From positions 23,374,627 to 23,438,626 of the forward strand of contig OU862922.1 of assembly GCA_917880885.1 (NCBI GenBank): a stretch of 64,000 bases of DNA, given 5' to 3'. Below the pieces are notes generated by a model. The model did no database searches. It was not told the origin of the DNA and worked only from the letters and a program-made list of their open reading frames with translations. This document shows, in pieces, positions 30,758 through 42,060 of the stretch (position 1 is its first letter; each line of letters opens with the position of its first letter). The position numbers and the translations under genes were made by a program. Origin of the DNA: Limnephilus marmoratus (taxonomy: Eukaryota > Arthropoda > Insecta > Trichoptera > Limnephilidae).

Positions 30758-31277
30758 CTAGCTGGTTCCCGGCATGCGTTGCTATGTCATTTAAAAAAGA
30801 AATTGTTTCTCCCCGCGTGTCCTTTCCCATTCATCCCTTTCCTCTTCCGCCTCCTCTCCCGCGTCTCCTTCTCCTTTTGTGTTCCCACTCCGCCTCCTCC
30901 ACCTACCTCTCACTACTCCACTCCCCCCTTGCCTCATCCCGCGAACCGCCCTCCCGAGTTCCCCTCCCTCCTCCCAGATTCCCCTCCCTATCCCGGGTTC
31001 CCCTCCTCCCCTCCCTTCCGCGAAATCCCTACTCGAGTCCCCCTCCCCCCTTCCGTACATTCAGTCCCGGTACATTCAGTTTTCAAACAGCTCACTTGCC
31101 ACCTGTTGCTATTTTTTATACAAATTCATAATGCCAGAGCTCACCAGTAGTTTCATACAAACCTTGTCCCGACAATAACTAACACAAATAAAAAAGAATT
31201 ATCCAATTTGGTGCAGTAGTTCGGAAGTTATGCGCGTACATACATTTCGGCGATTATTTTTTATTTATAGAGATAGA
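30758..31277 (-). mobile_element. Complete Helitron-like non-autonomous element
   Basis: Minus strand: A then TCTATCTCTATAAATAAA at 31277, ending GCATGCCGGGAACCAG, CTAG (30758-30761) and T. The 520 bp includes GAGCTCTGGCATTATGAAT, GGTGGC, GAATGTACCGGGACTGAATG, then a purine/G-rich tract. This is the longest clean member of the CCGGGAACCAGCTAG family and the reference for truncated copies at 15108, 19125, 40235 and 46888. Long ORFs in its C/T-rich strand are compositional artefacts. Confidence 0.7.
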
Positions 31278-31279
31278 TT

Positions 31280-32065
31280 TTAGTGAGAAAAAACGTAAGG
31301 TGAGCCATTTATAAATCTTTTTTATGTTTGCATGCAAAAATTTTAAACTTTAAAAATCATGTGTTTATTGAAAGCATATTTTATCAGTTATCAAAAACAG
31401 TTTTTAGTTTTCTGATATGTTCAGAAATATTCCACTTATTTGAGTTTTGTTGCACAGAAGAAATATTTCGACCCGAGTGGTATTTAACTTTCGATGCGTT
31501 AAGTAAACTAATATTGAACATTTTTTTCTAAATTCTTATATATACAAATAAAATAAAATATTTCTTATTTTCATTGAAGTCGCGGTGATTTCCTCGTTTT
31601 TCCCTTATTTTCTAATAGCTTAATTTAGTTATTAATACTAAACCCACTGATCTATTCACAAATAGAAGTTAATGTTCATTAGAACTTAACTAACTTATGT
31701 ATGTTACCCTCGGTGAAAATAATATGCAAACCGACATTGTTGACATTTAACCGTCATTATTTTTAGTTCTGGCAATGAGAGAATCATCATTTATTGTGTT
31801 GGGTACCACTTGGACCGCATTCAAAGGAATCTAGACGGAGCTAACTTAAGACGATATTCATATTAGATTAACTCTTGACTTGACATGAATAGTATTAGAA
31901 GATAGAATCAAACTAGATAGTTATTTCTTGTTTTAATTCAGAGAATATAAGGCACATGCTGCCTACGGTAAACTACTGCTGTGGTAAAGAAAACACCTTC
32001 ATCTAAGATAAATTTGATTTTACACAATAAATATGAAAAAAAAACGAAATAAAATTATTCAAACC
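31280..32065. other. No recognisable feature
   Basis: AT-rich. The 67-codon ORF at 31328 has no recognisable motif. Confidence 0.5.
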
Positions 32066-32069
32066 CATT

Positions 32070-32479
32070 GAATAGTGCATCCGCGGTAGAGGTGTAAGGC
32101 TCTCGACTAGCAATCCGAAGGCCATGGGTTAAAATTTTTATTATTTATTTGCGTTATTTCAGAATTAATTAATTTAATAATGTACTCGAATAGTAGGTAT
32201 ATTTGCTACACGTTCCAGAGTGGAAGATACTCTCAGTAACTTTCTGGTGTAAGGACCACCATTCAGAATTGAAAACGTTGCTTGGAATGGTTTCAGCCGT
32301 GTTTATTAGGTGATCAGATCGGATTAGCCAGGTACTTCCCCACCTTCCTCTTTCTTTTCTCCTTCCCCTCCCCACTACCTTCAGCCTCATTGCATACCTC
32401 AATAGGGGATGCCGTAGACTCACAGGTTCCAGACGGGAGCAGTTGGGACTCTTGTGAGGTATCACTATAAAAAAAAATA
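32070..32479 (+). repeat. tRNA-derived SINE, full length but promoter decayed
   Basis: Same body as 18761, plus an extra 3' segment CACAGGTTCCAGACGGGAGC, ending TATCACTATA and an A-run. The A-box region is altered and the B-box is lost (CATGGGTTAAAAT), so it should not be transcribable by RNA polymerase III. Confidence 0.8.
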
Positions 32480-32584
32480 TACCAATAATAGGATTTTACA
32501 GATTGGGCAGAAGCATGATAACTGTGTAATATTTTTTAACCTGAATTTAATTATGAATTTAAGGTTTAGTCCACAGAGTTTTTT

Positions 32585-32705
32585 AAAATGAATAAATTGT
32601 GAAATAACACAAATTAATCAAATAAAATTTATTTGCCACGCCGGGATTCGATCCCGCGACCTTCGGAATGCTAGTCAAGAGGCTTACCGCTGGACTACGT
32701 ACAAC
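32585..32705 (-). repeat. SINE tRNA-like head, truncated copy
   Basis: Minus strand: TAGTCCAGCGGTAAGCCTCT, then B-box GGGATCGAATCCCGG. The promoter boxes are intact, but the body after AATTTATTC is missing. Confidence 0.75.
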
Positions 32706-33144
32706 TGGTATGTTGCACTATTATTGAATATACATTCAAATAACATAATAATAAGTGGATATTGATGTGTCCCGAAATGTTATGAAAATAAGTTATTATT
32801 GCCATTTATCGGAAAGGGCAAAATGACCATTTTTTTAATATCCTTATTTAGCAAACTCCACAGGGGAGTAAAGAATGAACATTATACCCGTATTTAGGTA
32901 AAACTTATAGTCCTTGTGAACATCCCGTTTTAAAGGAATTGCTAATTGTATCTACCTACATCCCTTTTAAAGTTGTTTTACCATCTGTCACCAGCTTGAA
33001 TTGACTGATCAAGACATTAAATTTGACCAGCCAGACTTTCATGATGTCTAATTACTCTTTAATGTATCCATCAACTATTGATTTCCTCTGTTGAATTTCC
33101 ACTGTTACTTTAAAAACTCTTAGCTGTGTATGGAAACGGGCAGT

Positions 33145-33290
33145 CCGTTTGATAGATTCCTTTATCTTCACACGCGGATTGGAGGCTCGGCTATGGAACG
33201 ATTTCCCTACTTCCGTGTTTCCTCCGTTCTACAACATGAGTCTCATCAAGACCCTTGTTCACTCTTTCTCTCTTCAAAAAGACTCTTGAA
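33145..33290 (+). pseudogene. LINE ORF2 C-terminal fragment
   Basis: One frame reads SFIFTRGLEARLWNDFPTSV, FPPFYNMSLIKTLVHSF and a stop at about 33283. This is the widespread (S)FxxRxARLWNxLPxxVFPxxYNxxxFKxxVxxF motif that ends many insect non-LTR polyproteins. Confidence 0.8.
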
Positions 33291-33708
33291 AAGAGAATCG
33301 AAAATACTCCATGAGATCTGTTTTTGGCCGCGAATGATTTTTGCAGCTCTCAAAAGCTCAGAAAGGCATTTTTTTCACAAAAAAGAGCTTGGAACGACGT
33401 GTTTATAGCAATTGACGACGTGGTGACAAACGAAAATGAAGTATGTCCACTGGACCTAGTTTAGTGAAAACACGCGTGTTGTCTCAGTAACTAATCTTGG
33501 CTTTTTAATTCATCTGTATGAAATCGTATGCATGAAATAATAATGATCGTTTAATGTTCCAATATGATTTCCATGTGGAGATCGGTCTGGAAATAAGTAT
33601 TTATCGTGTAAAAGTATTTATTGCAGCCTCGAGGACGAAGGTTTGTTTGAGGGCTTAAAACATGGCTGGATGGTGTAGAGTCTGTAGAGCACCCCATCCG
33701 TAAGAAAT

Positions 33709-34132
33709 TAAGTTTAAACGTCACGTACGTTATAATCTACGCATTCACAGATGGCGCCAATTAAATTATTTAATGTTTTTAATATTTTTGCACGTTTTGC
33801 TTAAAAATATTGAGGTGAATTAATTGTTTATGAATATAAATAAATTGTTTTGTCTATAAACAAACCCAAATCTTTCAAGAAAGGCTCAAAAATACAATAT
33901 TGGATTGAGTCACCGATACAAAATTGAATTTTTCAGCCTCTCTCGAAAGATTTTGGTTTGTTTATGGACAAAACTATTTATTTATATTCATATTAAATAT
34001 GTACGGGCGCAAACAATTAATTTACTTTAATATTTTAAAGTGTAATGTGCAAAAAGTATTAAGAACCTAAAATAATTTAATTGGCGCCATCTGTGAATGC
34101 GTAGATTATATGGTACGTGACGTTTAACCTTG
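33709..34132. mobile_element. Foldback MITE, copy 1
   Basis: Inverted termini of about 60 bp: GTTTAAACGTCACGTACG and CATTCACAGATGGCGCCAAT in the left arm, their inverse in the right. The inner arms also pair (TATTTATATTCATA / TATGAATATAAATA). Two further copies lie side by side at 48995-49607. No ORF and no clear duplication. Confidence 0.75.
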
Positions 34133-34261
34133 GAACACCGACAGGAGTAGTACTATTTCCTAGAGGAGGCAGTCAGAAATCAAAGCCGACGATGACAACT
34201 GAAACTAAAACACCAAACTTTTGATTAAACTGGACTCAAGTAGGTGGCTCATAGACCAAAG

Positions 34262-34702
34262 CTAAATAAAACTAAGAATAATTTCCCGCCCAAAGTTCCC
34301 GCCAAAATTACCGTACGAAATCACGTGATCTCTCTTGACGGGCAGATGGTAACAATAACATGCGTGTCCACTCATGAACAATTCGTTGGAATCCTCACAA
34401 ATTAAACAAAAATACGCCTTGCTCGAGCAAACATAGCAGTAAAACAACACCAATTATTTTCTGTTGGTCAAATAGCAAGATGTACCATTTACGCTTAATA
34501 AACCAGGTGATTTTATTATTCGATTCGTGGTTTCCTTTCTCGATGAAAGTAAACACAATGCATGCAATATTATGTTATAATGACCTGTTGGTACTTCTTC
34601 GTAATAATGGGCTTCACAATAATTTTTCGTAATACTTCTTTTTATTATTCGTGACACCTTTAATTTTGGAACGCCAAATATGGCGTCGAGATCATAATCC
34701 AA
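34262..34702 (-). other. Two abutting minus-strand ORFs, unrecognised
   Basis: An 82-codon ORF starting MDYDLDAIFGVPKLKVSR ends at 34454. A 63-codon ORF with a cysteine-rich start (CYVCSSKAYFCLIC) follows immediately in another frame. I recognise no family. Two E2F-like TTCCCGCC motifs lie at the distal end (34282-34307). This may be a decayed gene, an exon or chance. Confidence 0.2.
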
Positions 34703-34984
34703 TTATGCGGGACCTAATTATTATTTTAATATTAAGATGTCATAATATTCACAAAAGTGGAAAAATTATCCTTCCATAAAACACCAAATATTTACGTAAA
34801 GTCGATTTAATATACTTGATCTTATCATATTTTCAAGATGGAGTAGGTACGTTTTCATCACAGTAAAATTGTTCAATTTGTAAATAATATATTTTTAAAA
34901 CCAACAGAGAAAAAAGTAGAAACCTAGACTTTTATTATTAATAGCTTCGCTCGCATGGGTTTAGGGGGAAATCTACATATAATA

Positions 34985-35225
34985 AAAATTCAAAATATGC
35001 TAGCTTCTGGGTTTGAGGTTCCCGGCATGCGTATACAGAAACCATCGCGGGCATGCACACATCATATCCCCAAAGTTTCATCGCAATCGGATGAACTGTT
35101 TAGCAATGCGTAATTTCATGATGCCAGAGCCCACTATTGTACACAGAACCCATCGCGGGCATGCACACATCAAATCCCCAAAGTTTCATCGCAATCGGAT
35201 GAACGGTAGCAATGCGTAATTTCAT
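34985..35225. repeat. Two tandem 108-bp-type repeats beside a Helitron-like end
   Basis: GCTAGCTTCTGGGTTTGAGG and GTTCCCGGCATGCG resemble an inverted Helitron 3' end. Then two units containing ACACATCAAATCCCCAAAG and TTTCATCGCAATCGGATGAA follow, ending ATTTCATGATGCCAGAGC. The same unit recurs at 60660 and underlies the 148-bp satellite. Confidence 0.7.
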
Positions 35226-35227
35226 GA

Positions 35228-35440
35228 TAATTTAATTCAACTGCTTAACGATTCTGCATTGAGCATTGACATCTTCAATGTTACCTATAGAGAGTTCGGT
35301 AACTATCTTTTGACATACGTCTCAACATAGTGAAACTGCCCCCATGGCCTTTTTTTCTCTTATATTTTGTAATCTTCTCCGTAATAATTTGGTGTATAAC
35401 TGTTTTATGGAGAACCTAAAAAAATAAAAAATAAATAATA
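35228..35440 (+). repeat. LINE-like 3' tail inserted in the 108-bp repeat
   Basis: The 108-bp unit is cut at TTTCATGA and resumes near 35440 (ACTATTGTATACAGAAAC). The intervening segment ends in AAAAAATAAAAAATAAATAA. This is consistent with a short 5'-truncated retroinsertion; the ORF is gone. Confidence 0.5.
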
Positions 35441-35444
35441 GCTT

Positions 35445-36010
35445 ACTATTGTATACAGAAACAATCGCGGGCATGCACGCATCAAATCCATTTCAATTGG
35501 ATGAATGGTTTAGCAACGCATAGCGGACATACATACATACATACATTTTGTATTTCTATTTTACTTTAAAATGTTGTTATTTTTTTCTCTTAGTTTTTCA
35601 CTAAATTTATATATGTTTTTAATTTTGATTTATATAATTATATGTTTTAATTTATACAGAACACTTGAGTTCTTAACATTTAATTTTTTTTATTAATTTT
35701 TGTATTTCAAAATTTGAATTTGAATTTTCATTTTTACTTTTCTTTAAAATATGGTCTTTTTTTTCTTTAGTTTTAAGTATTTCTTAATATTTTTTGAAAT
35801 GTTAAAATATTAAATGTACGACTACCACAACACGGGCTTAGCCTAGTGTGGTAGCCAAAAAAACCCAAATATCTGTTACTAATAAAAAATATATGAAATA
35901 AAAAAAAAAATAAAAAAAAAAATAAAAATACAATATTTTTATTAGTTCCATCGCAATTGGATGAATGGTTTAGCAACGCATAGCGGACATACATACATAC
36001 ATACAAAATT
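35445..36010 (+). repeat. 108-bp-type repeat interrupted by a LINE tail
   Basis: GGATGAATGGTTTAGCAACG followed by CATAGCGGACATACATACAT occurs at about 35498-35552 and again at 35957-36004. Between them lies a T-rich segment with a tail hairpin (35821-35854: CTACCACA pairing TGTGGTAG around ACGGGCTTAGCC) and a poly-A/AAATAAA end. This suggests either an insertion with a long duplication or insertion between tandem units. Confidence 0.5.
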
Positions 36011-36540
36011 TTTATTAATTATACACCTACTCAGAATTTTATTATTTTTTAAGATGTCCTAAAAAGTAGTTAATTTTCATACACATCCTTTTGGATTGAA
36101 CATTATGTTTAGCAGGAAAACAAAACTATATTATCCAATTTTCTGACTAAGGAGATGTTATATTTTATCTTATTAGGACTTTATTAAAGACCTTGTTGAT
36201 TGGAGAAGCCTTTTATTTGATGAAAATAAGGGGGAGGGGGGAGGGGAGTATTAATTATTTATTCGCAATTAATTCTTACAATTGTATAATATTTTACATT
36301 CACAATACAAAGTTGATTAGAACTAGGAAAGTTAAAAAAACACACCTCCTGTTGTATCTAAATTCGATATTGTTAATGCAAACCTTTTTGAAAGGGGTTA
36401 TTTGCTGGTAGTGTAGGTACTTATCAATATGAAACGGAGGGGCTCTTTCAATAGATGTTTCACAGGGGTGGTATGCTCTTAGTTTTATAGGCCGACCTAT
36501 CTGAAACTTCTGTGATTTACGAACAACCAAATAACCAAAC
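36011..36540. other. No recognisable feature
   Basis: AT-rich; includes a short GGGGGAGGGGGGAGGGG run at 36230-36246. Nothing else seen. Confidence 0.5.
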
Positions 36541-36544
36541 ATAA

Positions 36545-36720
36545 CGCTGTTTCAATGGACAGAGACGATGTACCGCTATACAACTCTTTCTTGGCACACA
36601 ATCCTTGCTTGAATCATATTTGTAATACGTCTTGATTATGACCCGACCCGCTTGATTCACTTGACCGGCTTTTGTACTCTCTTTTCTTTGACCATTCGCT
36701 CTAAATGTAATTTTTTACGG
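36545..36720 (-). pseudogene. Heavily decayed LINE 3' fragment
   Basis: Matches parts of 23530-23745: CTTGGCACACA, ATGACCCGACCCGCTTGATT, CACTTGA and CATTCGCTCTAAATG. The same LINE family but older. Confidence 0.55.
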
Positions 36721-37059
36721 GAAACCGATTAAGTAGCTAAATTCATACCTTGTTTTATTTTGATGGATTCTATATAATTTGTACTGTTATGTGAATAGTA
36801 CACGTGCCGTATTATACTCGTATTTCTGCTTATTCTTTTTATCTTCACAGAACTAATAAGGGTTAATTAGATTGAAATTAATGAGACAATATGAAAGGGG
36901 TGAGAAAGTAGAAAGTTGTATTGAAGGAAACAAGTTTTCAAGCTTTTCAAGATAACATCACATTAGAGTGATAAAACCTTATCTTCGAGAAACCTTCACG
37001 TTTTGGCGATTCTTTGGCAATTTTTTAATCGAATTGAATTGAAGAATAAGGAACTCCAG

Positions 37060-37745
37060 TCCATTTTTTTAATTATTTTTAATGAATAATGACCTTCTAA
37101 CTTAAATAACTGCATACATATTTTTATTTTTAGAGTTAGTTTTAATAGTTAAAATAATTGTCAAAGTTTTAATTTTTCAAGATCCCGAAAACCACCGTAT
37201 CGTATAGTGAATCGTGTGACGTCATCACACCCGAAAAGTTACTATAAGATCGGGAAATCAGCTGTTCAACTGGCGTCATTTTGAAATTCAGAGTTCGAAG
37301 TATTCTCCTCAGAGTAGCATTACTATTTTTTTTGTGCAGTAGTTTTTAAATATTTTCAATAATAGAGATAAACTAATTAGAGATACCTTTATTTTTGAAA
37401 CTGAATTATTTAGGCCTAAATAATGTTTCCATAAACACAACAACTAAATCTCTATAAACAGTGTGTAAATAAACGAATAAATTAATACGATGGCTTGTGT
37501 CATACCTACATTCCCAAACAATGACTTTACGGTGTTCAGTGACGTCACCACTAAACATTTTAATAATACCAACTTGACCGCGTGTTTCTATGACCCGATT
37601 AAAACTGGACTTTTTAATAATTTTTTAAAAACTCTGCGATTAATATTATTTAATAAAACTTATATTAATTCAGAATCAGTGTTTATTGGTCTATATGAAC
37701 ATATTTTTTAAAAGCTATAATATTTTTCATAGGAGTTCCTTCTTG
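37060..37745 (+). repeat. Dispersed repeat Z, copy 2 (uninterrupted)
   Basis: The co-linear partner of 17215-18090 without the MITE: the junction reads ATTATTTAATAAAACTTATA, serving as the empty site. A 73-codon ORF (MACVIPTFPNNDFTVFSDV start) is intact here but broken in copy 1. Confidence 0.75.
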
Positions 37746-38335
37746 TCAAAAATAATTTGTAAAAAAATAAAACTAAAAAAGTCACTGTTCTGATGCACTT
37801 TTTTCCAAAATGGATGCCACAACAACCTTATTCCTAACCCAACTATGGGAAGTTAGGTTTTGTTAAGAGTTAAAGGGAAGGAACACGGGGGAGACGAAGA
37901 GGAAGGGAACTAAACGAAGCAACAGGCAGTCAAACCAAAGCCAGGTGTTGCGTGATTCGTATTTGGGGCCAAATAATGAACATTACATAAATAAATTATT
38001 ACATATTAACATTATTGGGAGTGAGTGCAGTAATAATTTCGGGCGAAATGTGCAGCGTGGTTGCACTTGAATTTGCGGGTGTTTAATTATTTTTGCATGC
38101 AAACCTTCAAGCATCGTGAGCAGCATCAAGATAGGGACTCCCAGGACAGGAAGTAATAATGTTATCATTTATATGCCAGCGGAATTGGCCGGCGTTATGT
38201 TGACAATTAAGCAATATCTTATGTAAATTATTCGATTAGTGACCAAAATAACGCCAATCGTTTAATTTAATAAAAATATAGCCATTTGCACAATGTACCT
38301 ATAATTAAATACCTATTACGTACAACGGCAACTAA
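37746..38335. other. No recognisable feature
   Basis: No credible ORF or repeat match. Confidence 0.5.
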
Positions 38336-38339
38336 TTAA

Positions 38340-38725
38340 TTAAAAAAATGTGAATACCGCGCTGAGTCTCTACTGCTCCCAACTGTTTAGAGCCAGTGAG
38401 ACCTTGGCTTCCCCAATTGGGGTATGTTGTAAGGCTAAATGTAGTGGAGCGACGAAAGGGTTGTGGAAGTACGGTGGGGTGGGGTGGGGTGTACCAGGCT
38501 ATTCAGATCTGGTCACCAAACATGGTTAAAGCCATTTCAAGCAACTTATCAATTCTGAATGGTGGTCTTGCACCAGGGTGATACTGAGAGTGGCTTCCAC
38601 CCTGGAAGGTGCCGCAAATATAATGCATTTATTATAAATGAATGATTTGTGAAATAATACAAAATTAATTAATTAAAATTTTATTGCGCACGCCGGGGTT
38701 CGAACCCGCGACTTCCGGATTGGAA
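38340..38725 (-). repeat. tRNA-derived SINE, 5'-truncated at the A-box
   Basis: The minus-strand body matches 54028. The head retains a good B-box (GGGTTCGAACCCC), but the sequence ends about where the anticodon arm should lie (TTGG at 38725), so the A-box is missing. A GGGGT run (38473-38495) expands the purine tract. Confidence 0.8.
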
Positions 38726-38744
38726 GTACATAAAGGCGAAGTAC

Positions 38745-38925
38745 GCAAATTATATGATATTCCCTCAATAGAAAAAAATCGCAAAGTATGTTCCGAAAAT
38801 TATAAAAAACACTTCTTATTCACTTACTTTAGAAGTTATATCTATTAAAAAAAATCACAGTGTATCTTTAAATGCTATTTGAGGCGTTCCCCACGAGATT
38901 TTTGCTCTATTTTTAGTTGCTCTTA
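38745..38925 (+). repeat. Dispersed repeat X, copy 2
   Basis: TACGCAAATTATATGATATT, TAGAAAAAAATCGCAAAGTA and CACGAGATTTTTGCTCTAT match 49720-49905 and the inverse of 9590-9830. It abuts the truncated SINE. Confidence 0.65.
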
Positions 38926-38929
38926 ATTG

Positions 38930-39340
38930 TTCGAAAACTTCGAATTCGTTCGAATTTAAGTTTTTTGAAAGACTAATTTTTCGAACAGCAATTGGCCGAA
39001 AGACATATTTTTCGATTTTGTTATTTAACTTTTAAAATATATTATCTACTTATAATTATTAACTTTTTAAATATATTTTATTATTTAACTTATAAAATTA
39101 TTTCACTTACTTATGACTAAGGAGTTACTGTTAGGTTAGGTTAGGTTAGTTGATATATTGTCCATCCCATAATAAAATACTCTTGTACTGTATACATAAT
39201 TATATCAATTCGAAAACTAATGTTTCGGTCAATTGATGTTCGAAAAATATGTTTTCGAAAAAATTAAGTTCGAAAAATTGCATTTCGAACAATTAAATTC
39301 GAAAAATTGATTTAGAAATATTGCAATTCGTTCAATTTAC
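38930..39340. mobile_element. TTCGAA-rich foldback element
   Basis: More than ten TTCGAA or TTTCGAAAA cores. The left part TTTTTCGAACAGCAATTGGC is mirrored by the inverse of the right part (TTTTTCGAACATCAATTGAC), giving an imperfect inverted repeat. No ORF. The end points and class are uncertain. Confidence 0.5.
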
Positions 39341-39344
39341 CTAG

Positions 39345-40230
39345 ACTAGTATTTTGACTACAAGGGGTACACGAGTTTCGGCTCTTTATCGAACTAGTCA
39401 GGAACTACTAACTCAGCACCCAGGAAAAACTAATTGGTAACTAACTGCTGCTAATGCATATTGTAACATGATACAGGTTTTTTGGGAAAGTTCAGGCGAC
39501 AGAAATCAGGGGAAAATTACTAGAACTTTTCAAAAACCTTATAAACTCTACTGCAAAATTCTGAGAAATTGACTGTTCCAAGGAAGCATTGGTGGCTCGG
39601 TGGTATGGTAGTCGTATAAGGTCTAAGCATAAAAAAACGTGTAACTAAATGTACGAAAGAGACAACCGTGCACGATTGAGTTAGCAGGCTAGTGCGTACG
39701 TTTGTAAAATAAAATAAATAATATTAATAAACATAAAATGTTTGAATTTGTGTAACGTCTTTATTTAATTTAATTTATTAGAGTTATCGTTATAAACTCG
39801 TAAATAACAGTGTTAAGAATATTTTTATCGTTTACCAATGAAATAATGATATTCAAAGAAAAAGAAAAATACATAGGTAAAAAAATCCATATTCAGAACG
39901 ACGTTACCTATTTCATTCATCTTTTTTTTTTTAAGTTTTCTAAAACTTGGCAGAAGGTTCTTACGGAAAGAAAAAATAAGAAAATTGCGCAGAAAATTGG
40001 ATAATTTCAAAAAACTTAACGACGATTTTAACTTCGCACGTTTGATAGTTCGCGCGTTTGATGAAATAGGATTTAGCAGGCAACTGTTTTTTTTTGTAAC
40101 AAAAGAATTGTCTATGGATTTTTTAAATTATAAATATTTTAAATAGGTACCTATGTTAGGTAACAGATTTGATTGTTTGTTCTTATGCTATACAAACATG
40201 AATATTTGTAATACTTACATGAAAAATGAA
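39345..40230. other. No recognisable feature
   Basis: Lys-rich short ORFs near 39810-40010 reflect A-runs. Nothing else supported. Confidence 0.5.
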
Positions 40231-40234
40231 AATT

Positions 40235-40379
40235 TGAATAAAAAAATTGTAATAGGTGGCACGCGAGTTGTTTGAAAACTGAATGTACTGGGACTGAATA
40301 TATGGAACGCGGGAGGGGGGTTGATGGGACGGTTATTTCTTTGAATATGGCATTGCAACGCATGCCGGGAACCAGCTAG
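40235..40379 (+). mobile_element. Helitron-like 3' portion
   Basis: TAGGTGGCACGCGAG, GAATGTACTGGGACTGAATA and the end GCATGCCGGGAACCAG, CTAG, T are shared with 30758-31277. The 5' half is missing, and the G-rich tract is shortened to GGGAGGGGGG. Confidence 0.65.
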
Positions 40380-40809
40380 TATCTAATATAAACAGTTCTG
40401 ATAAAGTAAAAAAGGAAATGTGGTAAACAAAAAAAAAACAATTTTTTTTTTTCGGAATTTAGTGAGGTTCGTTTAAACACATCGAAGTCGGTGGATAATC
40501 TATTAAATGTTCTACAGCTTCCTCTTATACATACATTTTCAAGGTAATAAGTAATGCTCTTAGAGATTTAAAATGTGTCTGGAGATCGAGTAACTCTTCT
40601 CATCTCATCTGAAATGAATAATACCTATTGTATATTTTCATATAAATCGTTACACTTTCTGTACAACTTGTATCGTAGTAGGTATAATTAATTAATAATA
40701 CTGGTTTACATTCTACCCACATGGGTAATTATTTAGGTAGGAGCTGTCCTTAAAAAAGAATTACCTATACTTGATGATTGATCTCAAATCACAAAACGAT
40801 CACCACAAT

Positions 40810-40824
40810 TGGCGCAGCCGGTAG
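40810..40824 (+). other. Primer-binding-site-like motif of an LTR retrotransposon
   Basis: TGGCGCAGCCGGTAG differs at one base from the tRNA-Ser-complementary primer site of the insect 17.6/297 gypsy group. No flanking LTR pair or gag was recognised. A GC-rich block at 41000-41150 downstream is the only candidate coding region. A relic at best. Confidence 0.3.
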
Positions 40825-41159
40825 AATTCAATTAGGTCTTCAGATATATATTTTAATTATTTCAGACATTTTTCTGAAGCAATCATTTACATTACAACAC
40901 CTTACCCAACTTTACAGAAATTCAATAATGTATTCAGGTAGGTAACGCCAAAATCCAACATCATCACTCGAATATCAAAAAGCAGAAAATAGCGATCGTC
41001 AAGCAGAAGGCACCACGCAGTACGCACCAGAGGCGCAGCGGTGCCCCCTCCTCGCAACCACTGGCCCCGGGCTTGTGCGAGACAGCGAGCGCCGGGCTGG
41101 CATCTGCCTTGGCAACACCTGCCAACACCACCGCCGACCAACTACACTGGATAGTGACT

Positions 41160-41780
41160 AAAGAATAACATTCATTAGTATATAATATTATAGAAAACGG
41201 ATTTAAAATATTGTTCTCATATAAGGTGATATTTTATTTTTGATATTTTATCAGGGAAGACTGCCCCGATGGCAGTCAACCTCCGATAGAAGAAACGTCA
41301 GTGCCAAAAGAAACATAACAAATATTTGCTTGTCGTAGAAATTAAATATCGGAATGGAAGAAAAAAAGAAGATGTGGACGACCCTGGCAGATACAGGACG
41401 TTTGAGATAATCAAATAAATACTACATACCAAAGAGTATGTCGAGACGATCTGATTGTGAATACAGAGAGTAGGTATACTATCCTCTTTACCGGCCGTTT
41501 GGATAAATTATGCGAAAGAGTAAATAGTTTGATATAATTTTATAAAGCAGGTAGACAGATATACCCACGGGGTAAAAAAATCTATAATTATTATCTGATT
41601 TTCAAGATTTTCTAATACTTCGATTGGTTTGGCTTTAACAGTATAGCTTTAGCATATATATATTATTTTCAAATTCATTAATTTTATTGAGGTTATTCAA
41701 TCTACCACCTAATACATACTCGTATTTTTGGGTCTAGGTAGGTTAACTACCTAATAAATAAATTAGTTACCAAATTATTA
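41160..41780. other. No recognisable feature
   Basis: No ORF, repeat or motif supported. Confidence 0.5.
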
Positions 41781-41784
41781 TTAT

Positions 41785-42060
41785 TTAAATAAATGAAGAC
41801 AATATAAGCGAAACTCAATCGAAAATCTGGAAACAGAAAAATCAGAAAAACATATTGACACCTCTGGGACACGAACCCAGCCAGGACCTCTTGCTTTCCG
41901 GGCAAAACGCTAACTAACTAACAAACGCTAATTGGTTAGCGTTTTGCCCGGAAAGCAAGAGGTCCTGGGTTCGTGTCCCAGAGGTGTCAATATGTTTTTC
42001 TGATTTTTCTGTTTCCAGATTTTCGATTGAGTTTCGCTTATATTGTCTTCATTTATTTAA
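41785..42060. repeat. 276-bp near-perfect palindrome with tRNA-like arms
   Basis: The left arm (41785-41914) is the inverse of the right arm (41935-42060), apart from one 4-bp difference (CAGC) and a 20-bp centre. Each arm holds a tRNA-like segment. On the right arm this is a T-arm CTGGG-TTCGTGT-CCCAG, preceded by an anticodon-arm-like TTTGC-CCGGAAA-GCAAG. This is a SINE-type or tRNA-derived head joined tail-to-tail. Such arms would form a long hairpin RNA if transcribed. Confidence 0.85.

Noticed and set aside
30733..31178. Proline/serine-rich ORFs up to 132 codons
   Set aside because: They are readings of the C/T-rich strand of a Helitron-like element; the same happens at 15189 and 19289.
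40810..40824. Full endogenous gypsy-type retrovirus
   Set aside because: Only a primer-site-like motif is visible; no LTR pair, gag, pol or env could be supported nearby.
40902..41141. 79-codon Gly/Arg-rich minus-strand ORF as a gene
   Set aside because: Driven by a GC-rich patch; no domain, no splice signals and no partner exons seen.
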